DNA of 64,000 nt from Enterococcus malodoratus ATCC 43197 (lineage in GTDB: Bacteria; Bacillota; Bacilli; Lactobacillales; Enterococcaceae). Shown here in pieces: positions 1-9,335 of this stretch. The notes under the pieces are model-generated. The model saw only the letters and a list, made by a program, of their open reading frames with translations. It was not told the origin of the DNA and ran no database searches. The stretch is from contig NZ_KE136481.1 of the NCBI RefSeq assembly GCF_000407185.1, forward strand, positions 907,636-971,635, given 5' to 3'. Position numbers and translations under genes: made by a program. Each line of letters begins with the position of its first letter. The stretch's first letter is position 1.

Positions 1-2444
1 TGCAAGACGGTATCCTTATCACGTCGTAAAACAAATGGCTGGATCATCTTGGCAATCTCTGAGACGGCCATTTGACGGAAACGACCGATCGTCGGGAAGA
101 ATCCCGGCATAACGGTTTGGAACAACGACCATAGCTCTTCCAGATTATTCTCAATCGGCGTACCGCTTAACGCGAAGCGATGCGGAATCGATAAATTACG
201 CAGAGCACTAGACGTTTTCGTTGAGGCATTTTTCACCATCTGCGCTTCATCAAGGATCATATACTGATAACCTTGCTTTTCATGCAGGTCTATATCTTGC
301 CGCAAACTTGCATACGAAGTAATAACGATTTCGTCAGCGTTCTCAAGTAACTGTTCCCGCTCTCCGCGATTTCCCGAGATAACCATTGATTCTAGACTAG
401 GCGCGAATTTCTTGATTTCTGCCTGCCAGTTATAAACTAAACTTGCTGGCGTTACGATCAATGCTTTGATCGGCTGTTGTCTCTTCTCTGCTAACAAAAA
501 GGTGATAACTTGGATTGTTTTACCTAGCCCCATTTCATCGGCCAGGATTCCCCCGAAACCATAGTCGCTCAGCATTTTCAGCCAGCGGAAGCCAGCTTCC
601 TGATACGGCCGCAAAGTAGCCTGCAAATTGTCTGGCAGCTCCACCGGATAGTCTTCTGAATGAGTCAGATCCTGTACCATCGCAGTAAAGCTTTCACTAA
701 ATTGCGCCTGCGGGTTATCCTTCAAACGCTGCTCCAACATGATTCCTTGACTCTTCGGTAAACGAATCAATCCGTCTTTGGCACTGATTTTTTCCCGTAA
801 TTGACCGATCAGCTCGCTGGTTTGCTGGAAAGCCTCTGAATCAAAGGATAAGACTTCTCCATTATCCAATGTATAAAAGCGATCCTTCCGCAACAAACTA
901 TTAAGTACATGATCAATCTCATTGTCATTAATGCCAGTAACATCAAATTTGATATCCAGCCAAGAACCCTCTTGTCCAACTTCAAGTGTTGGCTGGAATT
1001 CTTCACCGTCTAAAAATAGTTGACGCAATTTTTTACCCATACGCACTTCGGCGAAGCGGCGGAACTCCTCTACCTCGACTGTGAAGAAGTAATATAGATT
1101 ATCTTTGACCGGCAATTTCTTCTCAAAACCCGTATCGATTTTTTGGTAACGATACGTATCAAAGAGTGCTAAAATTTGTTTCTCTTTTTTTCGATCCCGT
1201 AAAATCTCCACGTTGTTCGGAAGTTTTGGCTGATGAGCCTCATTAGTAGAGAAGTAGGCGTTACCATAATGGAATTCGGCTTCTGCTTTGACCATCCCTT
1301 TGATCTTGCGGAAAATCACGACCGCCCGCAAAGGTTCTTCTTTCATGATCTCCGCGACATCATCGGTTACGATTACTCGCCCGATTTTTCGTAAGTAAGG
1401 AAAAACATCTGTGAACAATTGCGAAAGCTGGCGCTGCTCATAAGCAATAACCGGTTCTTTCAAACGTTTCATCAATTGCTTCATTGTAATATAGGTATCT
1501 TGCTGTTCGTGAGTCATCAAATAGTAAGAATTTTCAACAAAGCCTAGGAAATAGTTACTATAATAGTTCGTAAATCCATCCTCAATCGTTAAACCAAAAT
1601 CATCTTCACCACGTTTTTCCAAAGTGAAGGATAACGGTAATTCTTGTCCTTCGTGAACTTCAGAATACGTTTTTTCACCTAATTTGATACTTAAGTGGCC
1701 TGTTTTTTCCATCGCTCTCAATAATTCCTGCATCCGATGAACCGGCAGCAAGAGATAGCGCTTGTCTAATTTGCCTTTGACTTGCAGACCTGTTTTACCC
1801 AATAGCTGATACGTTTCGCTGATTCCAACTAAATCTTCAATCAAGTCTCGGCATTTAGGATCAAAGGCCCCGGCCTCAATCTGGAAGCGGTATTGTTTAT
1901 TGACCGTATAGGCTGAATCTGTTTGATACGCATGCAGGAAGTCATACAGGTTTTTTACGATATAACTCCGCTTGTTCAAATTACTGCCGATTCTTAATGA
2001 CAACGTCAAAACATCCAACTCAGGATGATAAGGATTCGTTGGGATCGCCTCGACTATAAAATCAACAAATAGCGATTGCAACGGTTCTGCTTCTTTTTCC
2101 AAGCGTGAAAATCCTTGGTTCAACAGATCAGCAAAAGACACGCTGCTCTCCATCTTTTTCGGCAAAACAGTCTCGGGTTTGATCACTCGAGAAAGACCTT
2201 TTTCCCGCAGGTACAACTCCACTGCTACAGTATGTTTGCAATATCCGTGCTCTTCCCAGTAAGGACAAGCGCAAATATCATTTTCTTTTCCACTGCCATC
2301 TAAATCAACCAGATAAAGTTCGCTGCCTAATACTTCACCATGCCAAACACGTCTAGCTGGGTCCGCCTCAACGGATAAGACCCGTCCCTCTTTTAAATAA
2401 GTTCTGCCGCGTTCAATCACTTTTTCTGGAATACTCCATCTCAT
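1..2444 (-). CDS. SNF2-family DEAD/DEAH helicase with SWIM zinc finger (3' end outside window)
   Basis: ATP-dependent DNA translocase of the SNF2/RapA-like superfamily. The N-terminus carries a SWIM zinc finger (Cys-x-Cys, then Cys-x-His near residues 57-71). Far downstream, near residue 638, is the helicase motif I (LADEMGLGKT), followed by a DEAQ Walker B near residue 731. The helicase C domain should lie beyond base 1, so about 814 residues of an expected protein of over 1000 are visible. The ATG follows directly on the TAA of sbcC with no spacer, so it is translated as the last gene of an sbcD-sbcC-helicase operon, suggesting a shared role in DNA repair or nucleic-acid remodelling. The specific substrate is unknown. 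Confidence 0.9.
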   Translation of the reverse strand, partial: MRWSIPEKVIERGRTYLKEGRVLSVEADPARRVWHGEVLGSELYLVDLDGSGKENDICACPYWEEHGYCKHTVAVELYLREKGLSRVIKPETVLPKKMESSVSFADLLNQGFSRLEKEAEPLQSLFVDFIVEAIPTNPYHPELDVLTLSLRIGSNLNKRSYIVKNLYDFLHAYQTDSAYTVNKQYRFQIEAGAFDPKCRDLIEDLVGISETYQLLGKTGLQVKGKLDKRYLLLPVHRMQELLRAMEKTGHLSIKLGEKTYSEVHEGQELPLSFTLEKRGEDDFGLTIEDGFTNYYSNYFLGFVENSYYLMTHEQQDTYITMKQLMKRLKEPVIAYEQRQLSQLFTDVFPYLRKIGRVIVTDDVAEIMKEEPLRAVVIFRKIKGMVKAEAEFHYGNAYFSTNEAHQPKLPNNVEILRDRKKEKQILALFDTYRYQKIDTGFEKKLPVKDNLYYFFTVEVEEFRRFAEVRMGKKLRQLFLDGEEFQPTLEVGQEGSWLDIKFDVTGINDNEIDHVLNSLLRKDRFYTLDNGEVLSFDSEAFQQTSELIGQLREKISAKDGLIRLPKSQGIMLEQRLKDNPQAQFSESFTAMVQDLTHSEDYPVELPDNLQATLRPYQEAGFRWLKMLSDYGFGGILADEMGLGKTIQVITFLLAEKRQQPIKALIVTPASLVYNWQAEIKKFAPSLESMVISGNRGEREQLLENADEIVITSYASLRQDIDLHEKQGYQYMILDEAQMVKNASTKTSSALRNLSIPHRFALSGTPIENNLEELWSLFQTVMPGFFPTIGRFRQMAVSEIAKMIQPFVLRRDKDTVL

Positions 2445-5400
2445 TTACGTTTCACTCCATCCTTCTAGCTGGTAACGAATACTGCTGCGTCCCGTCCCGC
2501 TAGTTTCCACAATAATTTGTTGTGGAATACGTTCTTTCAACTCTCTTACGTGACTGATGATACCAATCATTCGTCCCGCGTTTTCAATACCTTCTAACGC
2601 TTCCATCGCCATCTCCAACGCTTCTTCATCCAATGAACCAAAGCCCTCATCGATAAATAGCGCTTCGATCGCCACTCCGCCAGCCTGATTCTGAATCACT
2701 TCTGCTAATCCTAGTGCCAGTGACAGTGCAGCGATAAAGCTTTCGCCGCCCGACAAAGTATGGGAACTGCGAGTCGCTCCAGCATTATCATCATAAACAT
2801 TGATTTCTAACCCTGTATTGCCTTTTGAACGTCCGCTTTCCTGCTTCAATTCAAAACGATAGCGGCCTTTCGTCAGCTGGTTCAGCTGCTGGTTGGCGCT
2901 CTGCAAGACTTCTGCCAAATACCACTGCAATACGTAGCGCTCCAAACTGATTTTTTGCGGATTGTCGCCATTCATCGTCTGATAAAGCTGAATCATCTGA
3001 CTTAGTTCAGCCAACTGCTCTTTACTTTGCTCTTGAAGACTCTCGATTTTCTCAATTAGTTCACGTTGCTGCTGCAAATGGTTCTCGTTTGCATAATATT
3101 GCTGCTGGTAGTCTTGAACTTCTGCTTCGCTTTCGGTCAGCAGGCTTTGTAATTGATCCAATTCCGGCTTTTGTTGATCCTTAATCGTTTCTATCAGCCG
3201 TTTTTGACGATCTTTTAAAACTAAAAGCTGCTGCTCGTATTCTGCAATGGCATTTTCTAACAATGAAAGATCCACGAGTGGTTCTGCCAGCAGCTCGATT
3301 TCCAAACCTGCTTCCGTCAATTGCTTTTGCAGCTGTTGTTGATAGTTTTGCAGATTTTCAGCAGTCTCTTGCTGCTGTTTCGCCAAAAGTCGGCTATTCT
3401 CTTGCAGGCGAATCCGCTGCTGTTCAATTTCTTTGATCGCTGTCTGATGGGCTTGCAGAAGAATCCGGTGCTCTTCTAAAGCTTGAGTCAGTTCCGCAAT
3501 GCGAGCCTCTACTGTTGTTAATTGCCAATCCGCTGTCTGCTCTTCTAAACTAGCAAGTCGGCCATCTAAGGTACGCAAATCACCGTTCACAGCATTCAGC
3601 GTTTCCTCGATTTCCTGTTTCTTCGCTTGATCATCCGAGGTTTCACTCGTTAGCTCTTGCAGAGCCTGCTTGGTTTCCACGATCTCGGCCAGCGCGGCTT
3701 CCGTCTCTTTTTTCCGATCCTCGAGAAATTCGACGATTTTCTCTACCTCATCTGTAACCGCCGTCTGATAAAAATCATCAAAGCTGCTTTGAAGCTGCTC
3801 GATTTGCAGTTCCAGTGTTTTTTGTCCGGTCAGACGTTCCTCCTGCAGCTTATCAAACGTCTGCTTCGCTACTTCATAACGAGCTTCCGACTGTTCTCTG
3901 ATCAGTTCTAATTGCTTGATACGAGCTTCTTGGGTTTCAAGCGCTACTTGTAACTGTCCCAGATTATCGGTGGTCAGTTCACTGTGCTGCGCTGGATTCG
4001 GATGTTCTTTTGATCCGCAAACGGGACACGGTTCGCCCGGTAGTAAATCCATACTTAAACGGGCAATCTCCGCGGATGCCCACTGGCTTTTCAACTTCTT
4101 ATAATCAGCCGTTTCACTAGTTAATTGATTGCTGGTTCGACTGGTTTTCTCAACTAATTGAGCCAATTTGATCTGCTGATCTTCTTCCTCTTCCTGCTGA
4201 TCAAAAATCTGCTTCGCCAGTTCTTGCAGCTTCGTGACTTGTTGCTGAAATTGCAGCTCTTCATAGCGTCGATCCTGCCAAACCTTTTCAGTGCTTTGTT
4301 TGGCTTCTAGGATTTTTTTCTTATCTTCATGATTTTTCAACTGCTCATTGATTTGAGCTAATTGCGTTTGCTGCTGTGCTTGTTTAACTGTCAATTCAGC
4401 TTTTTGTTCAGCCCATTGATTCTTTTGTTTGACTAACGGTAAAATCAATTCCAGGTTTTGCAGCTCTTTTTCCTTTGATTGCCAAACGGCACTCCGTTGT
4501 TCAAGCTCGGCTGTTTCTTTCTGAGCATCGCTGTATCGCTGTTCCAGCTCTTCGGAATGGCGCTGATTCGTTTGAACCTCTTGTCTTTGCTGATCTTGAA
4601 GCTTTTCTAATTCTCTCGTCCGGTCATAGGTGGGCCGGATTTTTTCGATTTCTTTTGCTCGGCTTAACTGCTTTTTCTTTTCTTCATGTTCCGGCAGCTG
4701 TTCTTCTAATGCCTCAAGCTGGCCGCGAGTTTCCTCGGCTTGGCGGAAACTTTCAGACAGCTCCTGAGCCTTTTGGTATTGTTGTTGAAGTTCTTTTTGC
4801 TTAGTTTGTTTTTCTGTAAGTTCAGCCCGACTTTTTATCAATTCTTGTTCTTCTGCTGCTAGATAGTTTCGAGCCAAATTTAACGACTCCGCGTAGGTCG
4901 CACCTTTATCAGCAACCACCTGCTGAAATAGTTGATCGATTCGTGTCGTCAACTCACCAACGGCCTTTTCCAGCTCCGTCTTTTGAAGCTTCAAATTGTC
5001 CGTAAAATTACGATAGAAACTAGTTCCGAATAAACTGCGCAGAACGGTTTCTTTTTCAGTACTGTTGGCATTTAAAAATGTTCGAAACTCTCCTTGCGGC
5101 AACATCACAATTTGCCGAAACTGATCCTTTTGCAGATGTAGGATTTGATAAATCACTTCGTTGACGGCATCCACCTTGGTGTAGGCCTCTGCTTCCTGTC
5201 CCGCATCGTCAAAAACACTTAATTGAACTTTTTGATTTTTAGTTGTCTCGCCTTTGCCGTTTTTCTTTGCCAAAGTCTGCTTGGGCCAGCGTTCGATTGA
5301 ATAACTTCGGCCTTGATGTTCAAAAATAAATTGAACTCTGGTTTCTTCCGTCGGCTCGGCAAAGGAGGAACGAATTTCATTTGAGGAACGCACACCGCCT

Positions 5401-5567
5401 GACGCATCGCCATACAATGCAAAGGTGATCGCATCAAAAATTGTAGTTTTACCTGCTCCGGTTTTGCCGCTGATCAGAAATAGCGGAGCTTCTGACATTT
5501 CTTCAAAGTCCACTTCTTCATGTAGAAACGGACCAAAATTTTCCATGATAATCTTTTTAGGAAGCAT
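2445..5567 (-). CDS. sbcC: Exonuclease subunit SbcC (Rad50-like ATPase)
   Basis: ATPase subunit of the SbcCD nuclease, which cuts hairpins and processes double-strand breaks. At 1040 aa it has the family layout: an N-terminal Walker A (GKTGAGKT, residues 34-41), a long Gln/Glu-rich coiled coil, a zinc-hook CPVC near residue 512, a second coiled coil, then the ABC signature LSGGE near residue 937 and Walker B FIDEGFGSLD near residue 970. The start ATG overlaps the sbcD stop (TAATG), indicating translational coupling. It is followed immediately by the SNF2 helicase. Confidence 0.97.
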   Translation of the reverse strand: MLPKKIIMENFGPFLHEEVDFEEMSEAPLFLISGKTGAGKTTIFDAITFALYGDASGGVRSSNEIRSSFAEPTEETRVQFIFEHQGRSYSIERWPKQTLAKKNGKGETTKNQKVQLSVFDDAGQEAEAYTKVDAVNEVIYQILHLQKDQFRQIVMLPQGEFRTFLNANSTEKETVLRSLFGTSFYRNFTDNLKLQKTELEKAVGELTTRIDQLFQQVVADKGATYAESLNLARNYLAAEEQELIKSRAELTEKQTKQKELQQQYQKAQELSESFRQAEETRGQLEALEEQLPEHEEKKKQLSRAKEIEKIRPTYDRTRELEKLQDQQRQEVQTNQRHSEELEQRYSDAQKETAELEQRSAVWQSKEKELQNLELILPLVKQKNQWAEQKAELTVKQAQQQTQLAQINEQLKNHEDKKKILEAKQSTEKVWQDRRYEELQFQQQVTKLQELAKQIFDQQEEEEDQQIKLAQLVEKTSRTSNQLTSETADYKKLKSQWASAEIARLSMDLLPGEPCPVCGSKEHPNPAQHSELTTDNLGQLQVALETQEARIKQLELIREQSEARYEVAKQTFDKLQEERLTGQKTLELQIEQLQSSFDDFYQTAVTDEVEKIVEFLEDRKKETEAALAEIVETKQALQELTSETSDDQAKKQEIEETLNAVNGDLRTLDGRLASLEEQTADWQLTTVEARIAELTQALEEHRILLQAHQTAIKEIEQQRIRLQENSRLLAKQQQETAENLQNYQQQLQKQLTEAGLEIELLAEPLVDLSLLENAIAEYEQQLLVLKDRQKRLIETIKDQQKPELDQLQSLLTESEAEVQDYQQQYYANENHLQQQRELIEKIESLQEQSKEQLAELSQMIQLYQTMNGDNPQKISLERYVLQWYLAEVLQSANQQLNQLTKGRYRFELKQESGRSKGNTGLEINVYDDNAGATRSSHTLSGGESFIAALSLALGLAEVIQNQAGGVAIEALFIDEGFGSLDEEALEMAMEALEGIENAGRMIGIISHVRELKERIPQQIIVETSGTGRSSIRYQLEGWSET

Positions 5568-6700
5568 TAAATTGCGCCTCCTTTTTTAAGAATCGAGTGC
5601 AGTCCGTCTTCGATCCATTTTTTTTGTAATGCTGTTAAATCGTCCTGCGAAACCTCAGTAAAAAAATCTTCTGTTAATGTGATCGGCGATTTCTCTTTGA
5701 TATTTTCAGTCTTCAAGCGTGTTTCAATGGCTGTTTCAAAGCCATTCGCACGTTCAACCTGAATGATTCGAGGATATACCTGACGCAATTGATTCATTAA
5801 ATTAGGAATAACCGCTCGATCCTCTAACAGAATCGATAAGTAATTCTCACGATCAACTGTTGCATAAAATTCTGGGTCCAGCAGTTCTGCGAAACTGGCT
5901 TGCAGCTCCTCAATTTCATGAAGAGGTGTCAATTCACGAAAAGAGAACTCCCCAGTATCCGTCTCCAAGATCCAAACCCCTTTTGCCTGATTCTTCTCCG
6001 ACAAAGAATATTTTAACGGCGAACCGCTATAACGCGCATTGTCCACCTTTAGTGCGTCTTTTCCATGCAGATGGCCTAACGCTACATAATCAAAATCGGT
6101 TAATAAATTGCCATTGATCCCATCAAGTCCGCCAACTTCGATTTTTGTTTCAGAATCAGTCTTGCTGCTGCCTGAGACAAAAAAATGACTGACTAAAATA
6201 TGCTTTTTAGCTGGATCAAAACTCGCTTTAATTTTTTCGATCACCTTAGGCATTGCCGCTTGAATCGTGCGCAGCTCGGGATCTTCAAAATAGATCCGGG
6301 CATCGACAGGTTCAAAGTATGGCAGCAAATAGAATTGCGTATCGCCCATCTCTATAGGATTAAACGCTTCAGCCAACCGTGTGTGAAGATGAAAATTTGA
6401 TTGATTGAACCAAGGCGCCCCCGTTGCTAAACGCGTAGCGCTGTCATGATTTCCGGAAATCGCCAATAACGGAAACTCTTCCGTCAAATTCCATTCTGCG
6501 ATCGTTTGATTTAATAACCGGACACTGTCCTCTGACGGCACCGAACGATCGTACAAGTCCCCTGCTATCATAATGGCATCAACCGCTTCGGCTTTTGCGA
6601 TTTTTAGTATCTGATCAAGAATGTATGCTTGATCTGGCAACAAGTCATAGCCGTGAAGTTTTTTCCCGATATGCCAGTCAGCAGTGTGTAAAACTTTCAT
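5567..6700 (-). CDS. sbcD: Exonuclease subunit SbcD (Mre11-like nuclease)
   Basis: Manganese-dependent nuclease partner of SbcC. The metallophosphoesterase signatures are in order: DWHIG (D8, H10), GDLYD (D48) and GNHDS (N84, H85), with later metal-ligand histidines in SHFFV and GHLHG. The length (377 aa) is normal. It is the first gene of the sbcD-sbcC-helicase operon and is divergent from the DUF554 gene across 156 bp, which should contain both promoters. Confidence 0.97.
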   Translation of the reverse strand: MKVLHTADWHIGKKLHGYDLLPDQAYILDQILKIAKAEAVDAIMIAGDLYDRSVPSEDSVRLLNQTIAEWNLTEEFPLLAISGNHDSATRLATGAPWFNQSNFHLHTRLAEAFNPIEMGDTQFYLLPYFEPVDARIYFEDPELRTIQAAMPKVIEKIKASFDPAKKHILVSHFFVSGSSKTDSETKIEVGGLDGINGNLLTDFDYVALGHLHGKDALKVDNARYSGSPLKYSLSEKNQAKGVWILETDTGEFSFRELTPLHEIEELQASFAELLDPEFYATVDRENYLSILLEDRAVIPNLMNQLRQVYPRIIQVERANGFETAIETRLKTENIKEKSPITLTEDFFTEVSQDDLTALQKKWIEDGLHSILKKGGAI

Positions 6701-6856
6701 TGATCCACCCTTTTCCTAATTAAGTCCTTCCCAAAAGTATAACACGATTTGCCATATTTTTCTGCTTAGCAAGTGGATGTCGCATGAGAAAACTCTTTCT
6801 CTCCAAAGGATTTTAGGCTAGGATAAACAGAGTGTCATAAAAAAGGAGTGAAGGCT

Positions 6857-7585
6857 GTGCCAATTGGTATTATCATTAATTCATTTTCGATTATTTTAGG
6901 CGGCATCTTAGGCGGGTTTCTTGGTCACCTGCTGTCGGAAGATTTCAAAAAACAGATCACCTTGATCTTTGGGGTTTGTTCAATGGCGATGGGGATTCCC
7001 AGCATCAGTCAGATGGCGAATATGCCTGCGGTGATTTTGGCAATTATTTTAGGAACCTCTTTAGGACTGATTTTCCACTTCAATGAAAAGATCAATTTTG
7101 CAGCAGCCTTGATGCAGCGGCCTATTGCGAAGTTTCCTCAGCAAGAATTGACGCTTTCCCATGAAGAGTTCATGAGTACTTTAGTCACGATCATCGTGCT
7201 TTTTTGTGCCAGCGGAACAGGGATTTTCGGCAGCTTAACCGAGGGAATGACAGGCGACCATACGATTCTGATCGCAAAGTCGATCTTAGATTTTTTCACC
7301 GCCGCCATCTTTGCCTGCAATATTGGTTATGTCGTGGCGGTCATTGCGATACCGCAGTTCATTGTTTTCTTCTGTCTATTCTTGATTGCCGCAGTCATTT
7401 TCCCTTTGACTACTCCTTCGATGATTTTAGACTTTAAAGCCTGTGGCGGTTTTTTAATGCTGGCGACAGGGTTTCGAATGATCAAAGTCAAAATGTTTCC
7501 TACTGCTGACATGATCCCAGCAATGCTTTTAGTCATGCCGATCAGTTGGATCTGGACCACTTGGATCGTACCGTTATTAGGCTAA
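6857..7585 (+). CDS. DUF554 family membrane protein
   Basis: A hydrophobic 242-aa protein of the DUF554 (YdfK/YqgA) family with about six to seven membrane segments and glycine-rich turns, for example GGILGGFLG near the N-terminus. Function is unknown; the family is often described as a possible transporter. A longer frame opens at 6848, but that GTG lies inside the ribosome site AAGGAG (6843-6848). The GTG at 6857 sits 8 nt after it and starts the first hydrophobic helix, so it is preferred. It is monocistronic and ends at a bidirectional terminator shared with plsC. Confidence 0.85.
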   Translation: MPIGIIINSFSIILGGILGGFLGHLLSEDFKKQITLIFGVCSMAMGIPSISQMANMPAVILAIILGTSLGLIFHFNEKINFAAALMQRPIAKFPQQELTLSHEEFMSTLVTIIVLFCASGTGIFGSLTEGMTGDHTILIAKSILDFFTAAIFACNIGYVVAVIAIPQFIVFFCLFLIAAVIFPLTTPSMILDFKACGGFLMLATGFRMIKVKMFPTADMIPAMLLVMPISWIWTTWIVPLLG

Positions 7586-7586
7586 A

Positions 7587-7618
7587 CAAAAAAACGCTGA
7601 ATTACTCAGCGTTTTTTT
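7587..7618. terminator. Bidirectional intrinsic terminator (DUF554 / plsC)
   Basis: A 7-bp stem ACGCTGA/TCAGCGT (7594-7600 with 7606-7612) is flanked by an A-run on the left and a T-run on the right, so it can terminate both convergent genes. The plsC stop codon lies inside the loop. Confidence 0.85.
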
Positions 7619-8231
7619 CTTTGGCAACATATTTAAAATTCGGGTTAATCTCACGATCTAATTGATCAAAAGCACCTTGCACTCGGCGTTCTACTTCGGC
7701 TAAACCAGCCTTATCCATCTTTTTGATGTCTGAAACATCGATTGGATCACCAAAACGAATAATTACCGGTGTCCGCTTAAACAATTGTGAAAATTTTGTC
7801 GGCCCCTGATAAACAGAGGGTACGATCGGCTTCTTCGATAAACGAGAAATCAAAGCCATCCCGCCCTTTAATTCTGATGAGTGACGAGTTCCGCTTGGAA
7901 ACATGATCAAACTTTTGTCAGATTCTTTTAACATTCTAACTGGACGTTTCACCACGCTTGGTCCCGGCTTGTCACGGTCAACAGGAAAGGCGTTCAAGTG
8001 GACCAATATAAAACGCAGAATTGGATTTTTGAATAGTTCTGCTTTTGCCAAAAAACTAAATTGCTTTGGCGATGCTCCTAAAGCCATATAAACCGGGTCC
8101 CACCAAGTTCGATGCGGAGCAACTAAGATATAATTTCCTTCAGGGATTTTCTCTTTATTTTGATATTGAGCATTGCCGTTGACGACAGCTAAGATCCCTC
8201 GAGCGATAACGCGAATAAATTTAAAAAACAT
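7602..8231 (-). CDS. plsC: 1-acyl-sn-glycerol-3-phosphate acyltransferase
   Basis: Adds the second acyl chain to lysophosphatidic acid at the inner membrane face to make phosphatidic acid. The catalytic HX4D is at H40-D45 (HRTWWD), and the acceptor-binding block FPSGTR is at residues 111-116 (usually FPEGTR, so one conservative change). Length 209 aa is typical. It ends inside the bidirectional terminator and is divergent from the tRNA methyltransferase gene. Confidence 0.92.
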   Translation of the reverse strand: MFFKFIRVIARGILAVVNGNAQYQNKEKIPEGNYILVAPHRTWWDPVYMALGASPKQFSFLAKAELFKNPILRFILVHLNAFPVDRDKPGPSVVKRPVRMLKESDKSLIMFPSGTRHSSELKGGMALISRLSKKPIVPSVYQGPTKFSQLFKRTPVIIRFGDPIDVSDIKKMDKAGLAEVERRVQGAFDQLDREINPNFKYVAKEKNAE

Positions 8232-8306
8232 TTTTTCTTCCTTTCAGTTAACTAACTAAACGTAGTATAATACAACGGTATGATTTTTTTAAGGGGGCAA
8301 TCGAAA

Positions 8307-9041
8307 TTGTTAAGAAAAGGCGAACGAATTGATCAACTTTACGCCGAAGACATCCAAATTATCCAAAGCTCCGAAGTTTTTTCTTTTTCCATTGATGCGG
8401 TTCTATTAGCAAATTTCGCTCGGGTTCCGAAACGCGGAAAAATCATTGATCTTTGTGCTGGCAATGGTGCTGTCGGCCTTTTTCTAAGCCGAAAAACTTC
8501 AGCCGCGATCGATCAAATTGAGTTGCAGCCTCGTTTAGCCGATATGGGCGAACGCAGCATCCTATTAAATCATTTAGAACAGCAAATGACGATGCACGAG
8601 CTGGATTTAAAAAATACCTTCGATGTTTTCAGAGCTGATTCGGCCGATCTAGTCGTTTGCAATCCGCCTTATTTTAAAGAATTGCCTACTAGTATAAAAA
8701 ATCCCAATCCTCACTTGGCCATCGCACGACACGAGATTCATGCAACACTCGAAGATGTTGTCAGTGTTTCGGCAAAATTATTAAAAATGAACGGCCGCTT
8801 TACCATGGTCCATCGACCTGATCGTTTCTTAGAGATCGTTGATTGCCTGCGTGCCAATCGGATCGCACCAAAACGTATCCAGTTTGTTTATCCTAAACCA
8901 GGAAAAGAAGCCAATACGCTTTTGATCGAAGGGATCAAAGACGGCAAGAGTGAAGGGCTGCGCTTCCTTCCTCCATTATATACTTATGATCAATCTGGCA
9001 GCTACTCTGCCGACCTACAGGAGATGCTTTATGGCAACTGA
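8307..9041 (+). CDS. tRNA1(Val) (adenine(37)-N6)-methyltransferase family protein
   Basis: SAM-dependent N6-adenine methyltransferase of the TrmN6/YabB type. From the chosen start, the SAM-binding loop DLCAGNGAVG is at about residues 48-57 and the catalytic NPPY at 119-122. An upstream in-frame ATG exists at 8280, but AAGGGGG (8291-8297) is a ribosome site placed 9 nt before TTG 8307, and the protein from there begins LRKGERIDQL as family members usually do. I therefore prefer the TTG start (244 aa). Its TGA overlaps the next start. Specificity for tRNA1(Val) is by homology only. Confidence 0.85.
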   Translation: MLRKGERIDQLYAEDIQIIQSSEVFSFSIDAVLLANFARVPKRGKIIDLCAGNGAVGLFLSRKTSAAIDQIELQPRLADMGERSILLNHLEQQMTMHELDLKNTFDVFRADSADLVVCNPPYFKELPTSIKNPNPHLAIARHEIHATLEDVVSVSAKLLKMNGRFTMVHRPDRFLEIVDCLRANRIAPKRIQFVYPKPGKEANTLLIEGIKDGKSEGLRFLPPLYTYDQSGSYSADLQEMLYGN

Positions 9042-9306
9042 GCAATTTTTTTACGTTTTATTATGCAAGGATCACTCTTTTTACGGCGGATATACAACTG
9101 ACTTAGCTCGTCGTTTAACTGAACATAATGAAGGAACCGGAGCAAAATATACCCATCCGCAAAGCCGGCGTCCGGTTCAGATGATTCACGCCGAGAAGTT
9201 TTCTACTCGCAGTGAAGCGACCAAAGCCGAATCGGCATTTAAGAAATTACCGCGTAAACAAAAAGAACGCTACTTAGCAGAAAATCAAGCAAAAAACGTT
9301 TTGTGA
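9031..9306 (+). CDS. GIY-YIG nuclease superfamily protein (YhbQ/YazA type)
   Basis: A small 91-aa single-domain GIY-YIG protein. It shows the tandem motif as YVLLC...YGGYT (residues 8-21) followed by the conserved Arg in LARRLTEHN. CAGGAG at 9018-9023 places the start at ATG 9031, inside the end of the methyltransferase gene (11-nt overlap), so the two are co-translated. The frame is open further upstream, but that part is an overlap artefact. The biological role of this family is poorly defined. Confidence 0.88.
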   Translation: MATEQFFYVLLCKDHSFYGGYTTDLARRLTEHNEGTGAKYTHPQSRRPVQMIHAEKFSTRSEATKAESAFKKLPRKQKERYLAENQAKNVL

Positions 9307-9328
9307 TCTCTCACAAAACGCTTTTTTT
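9291..9328. terminator. Bidirectional intrinsic terminator
   Basis: A 10-bp perfect stem CGTTTTGTGA/TCACAAAACG (9297-9306 with 9311-9320) with loop TCTC, A-run before and T-run after. It overlaps the stop codon of the GIY-YIG gene and also serves the convergent acyltransferase gene. Confidence 0.9.
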
Positions 9329-9335
9329 ATATTGA

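Noticed and set aside
8280-8306. ATG 8280 as start of the tRNA methyltransferase
   Set aside because: It has no ribosome site, while AAGGGGG lies inside this stretch at the right distance from TTG 8307, where the family N-terminus begins.
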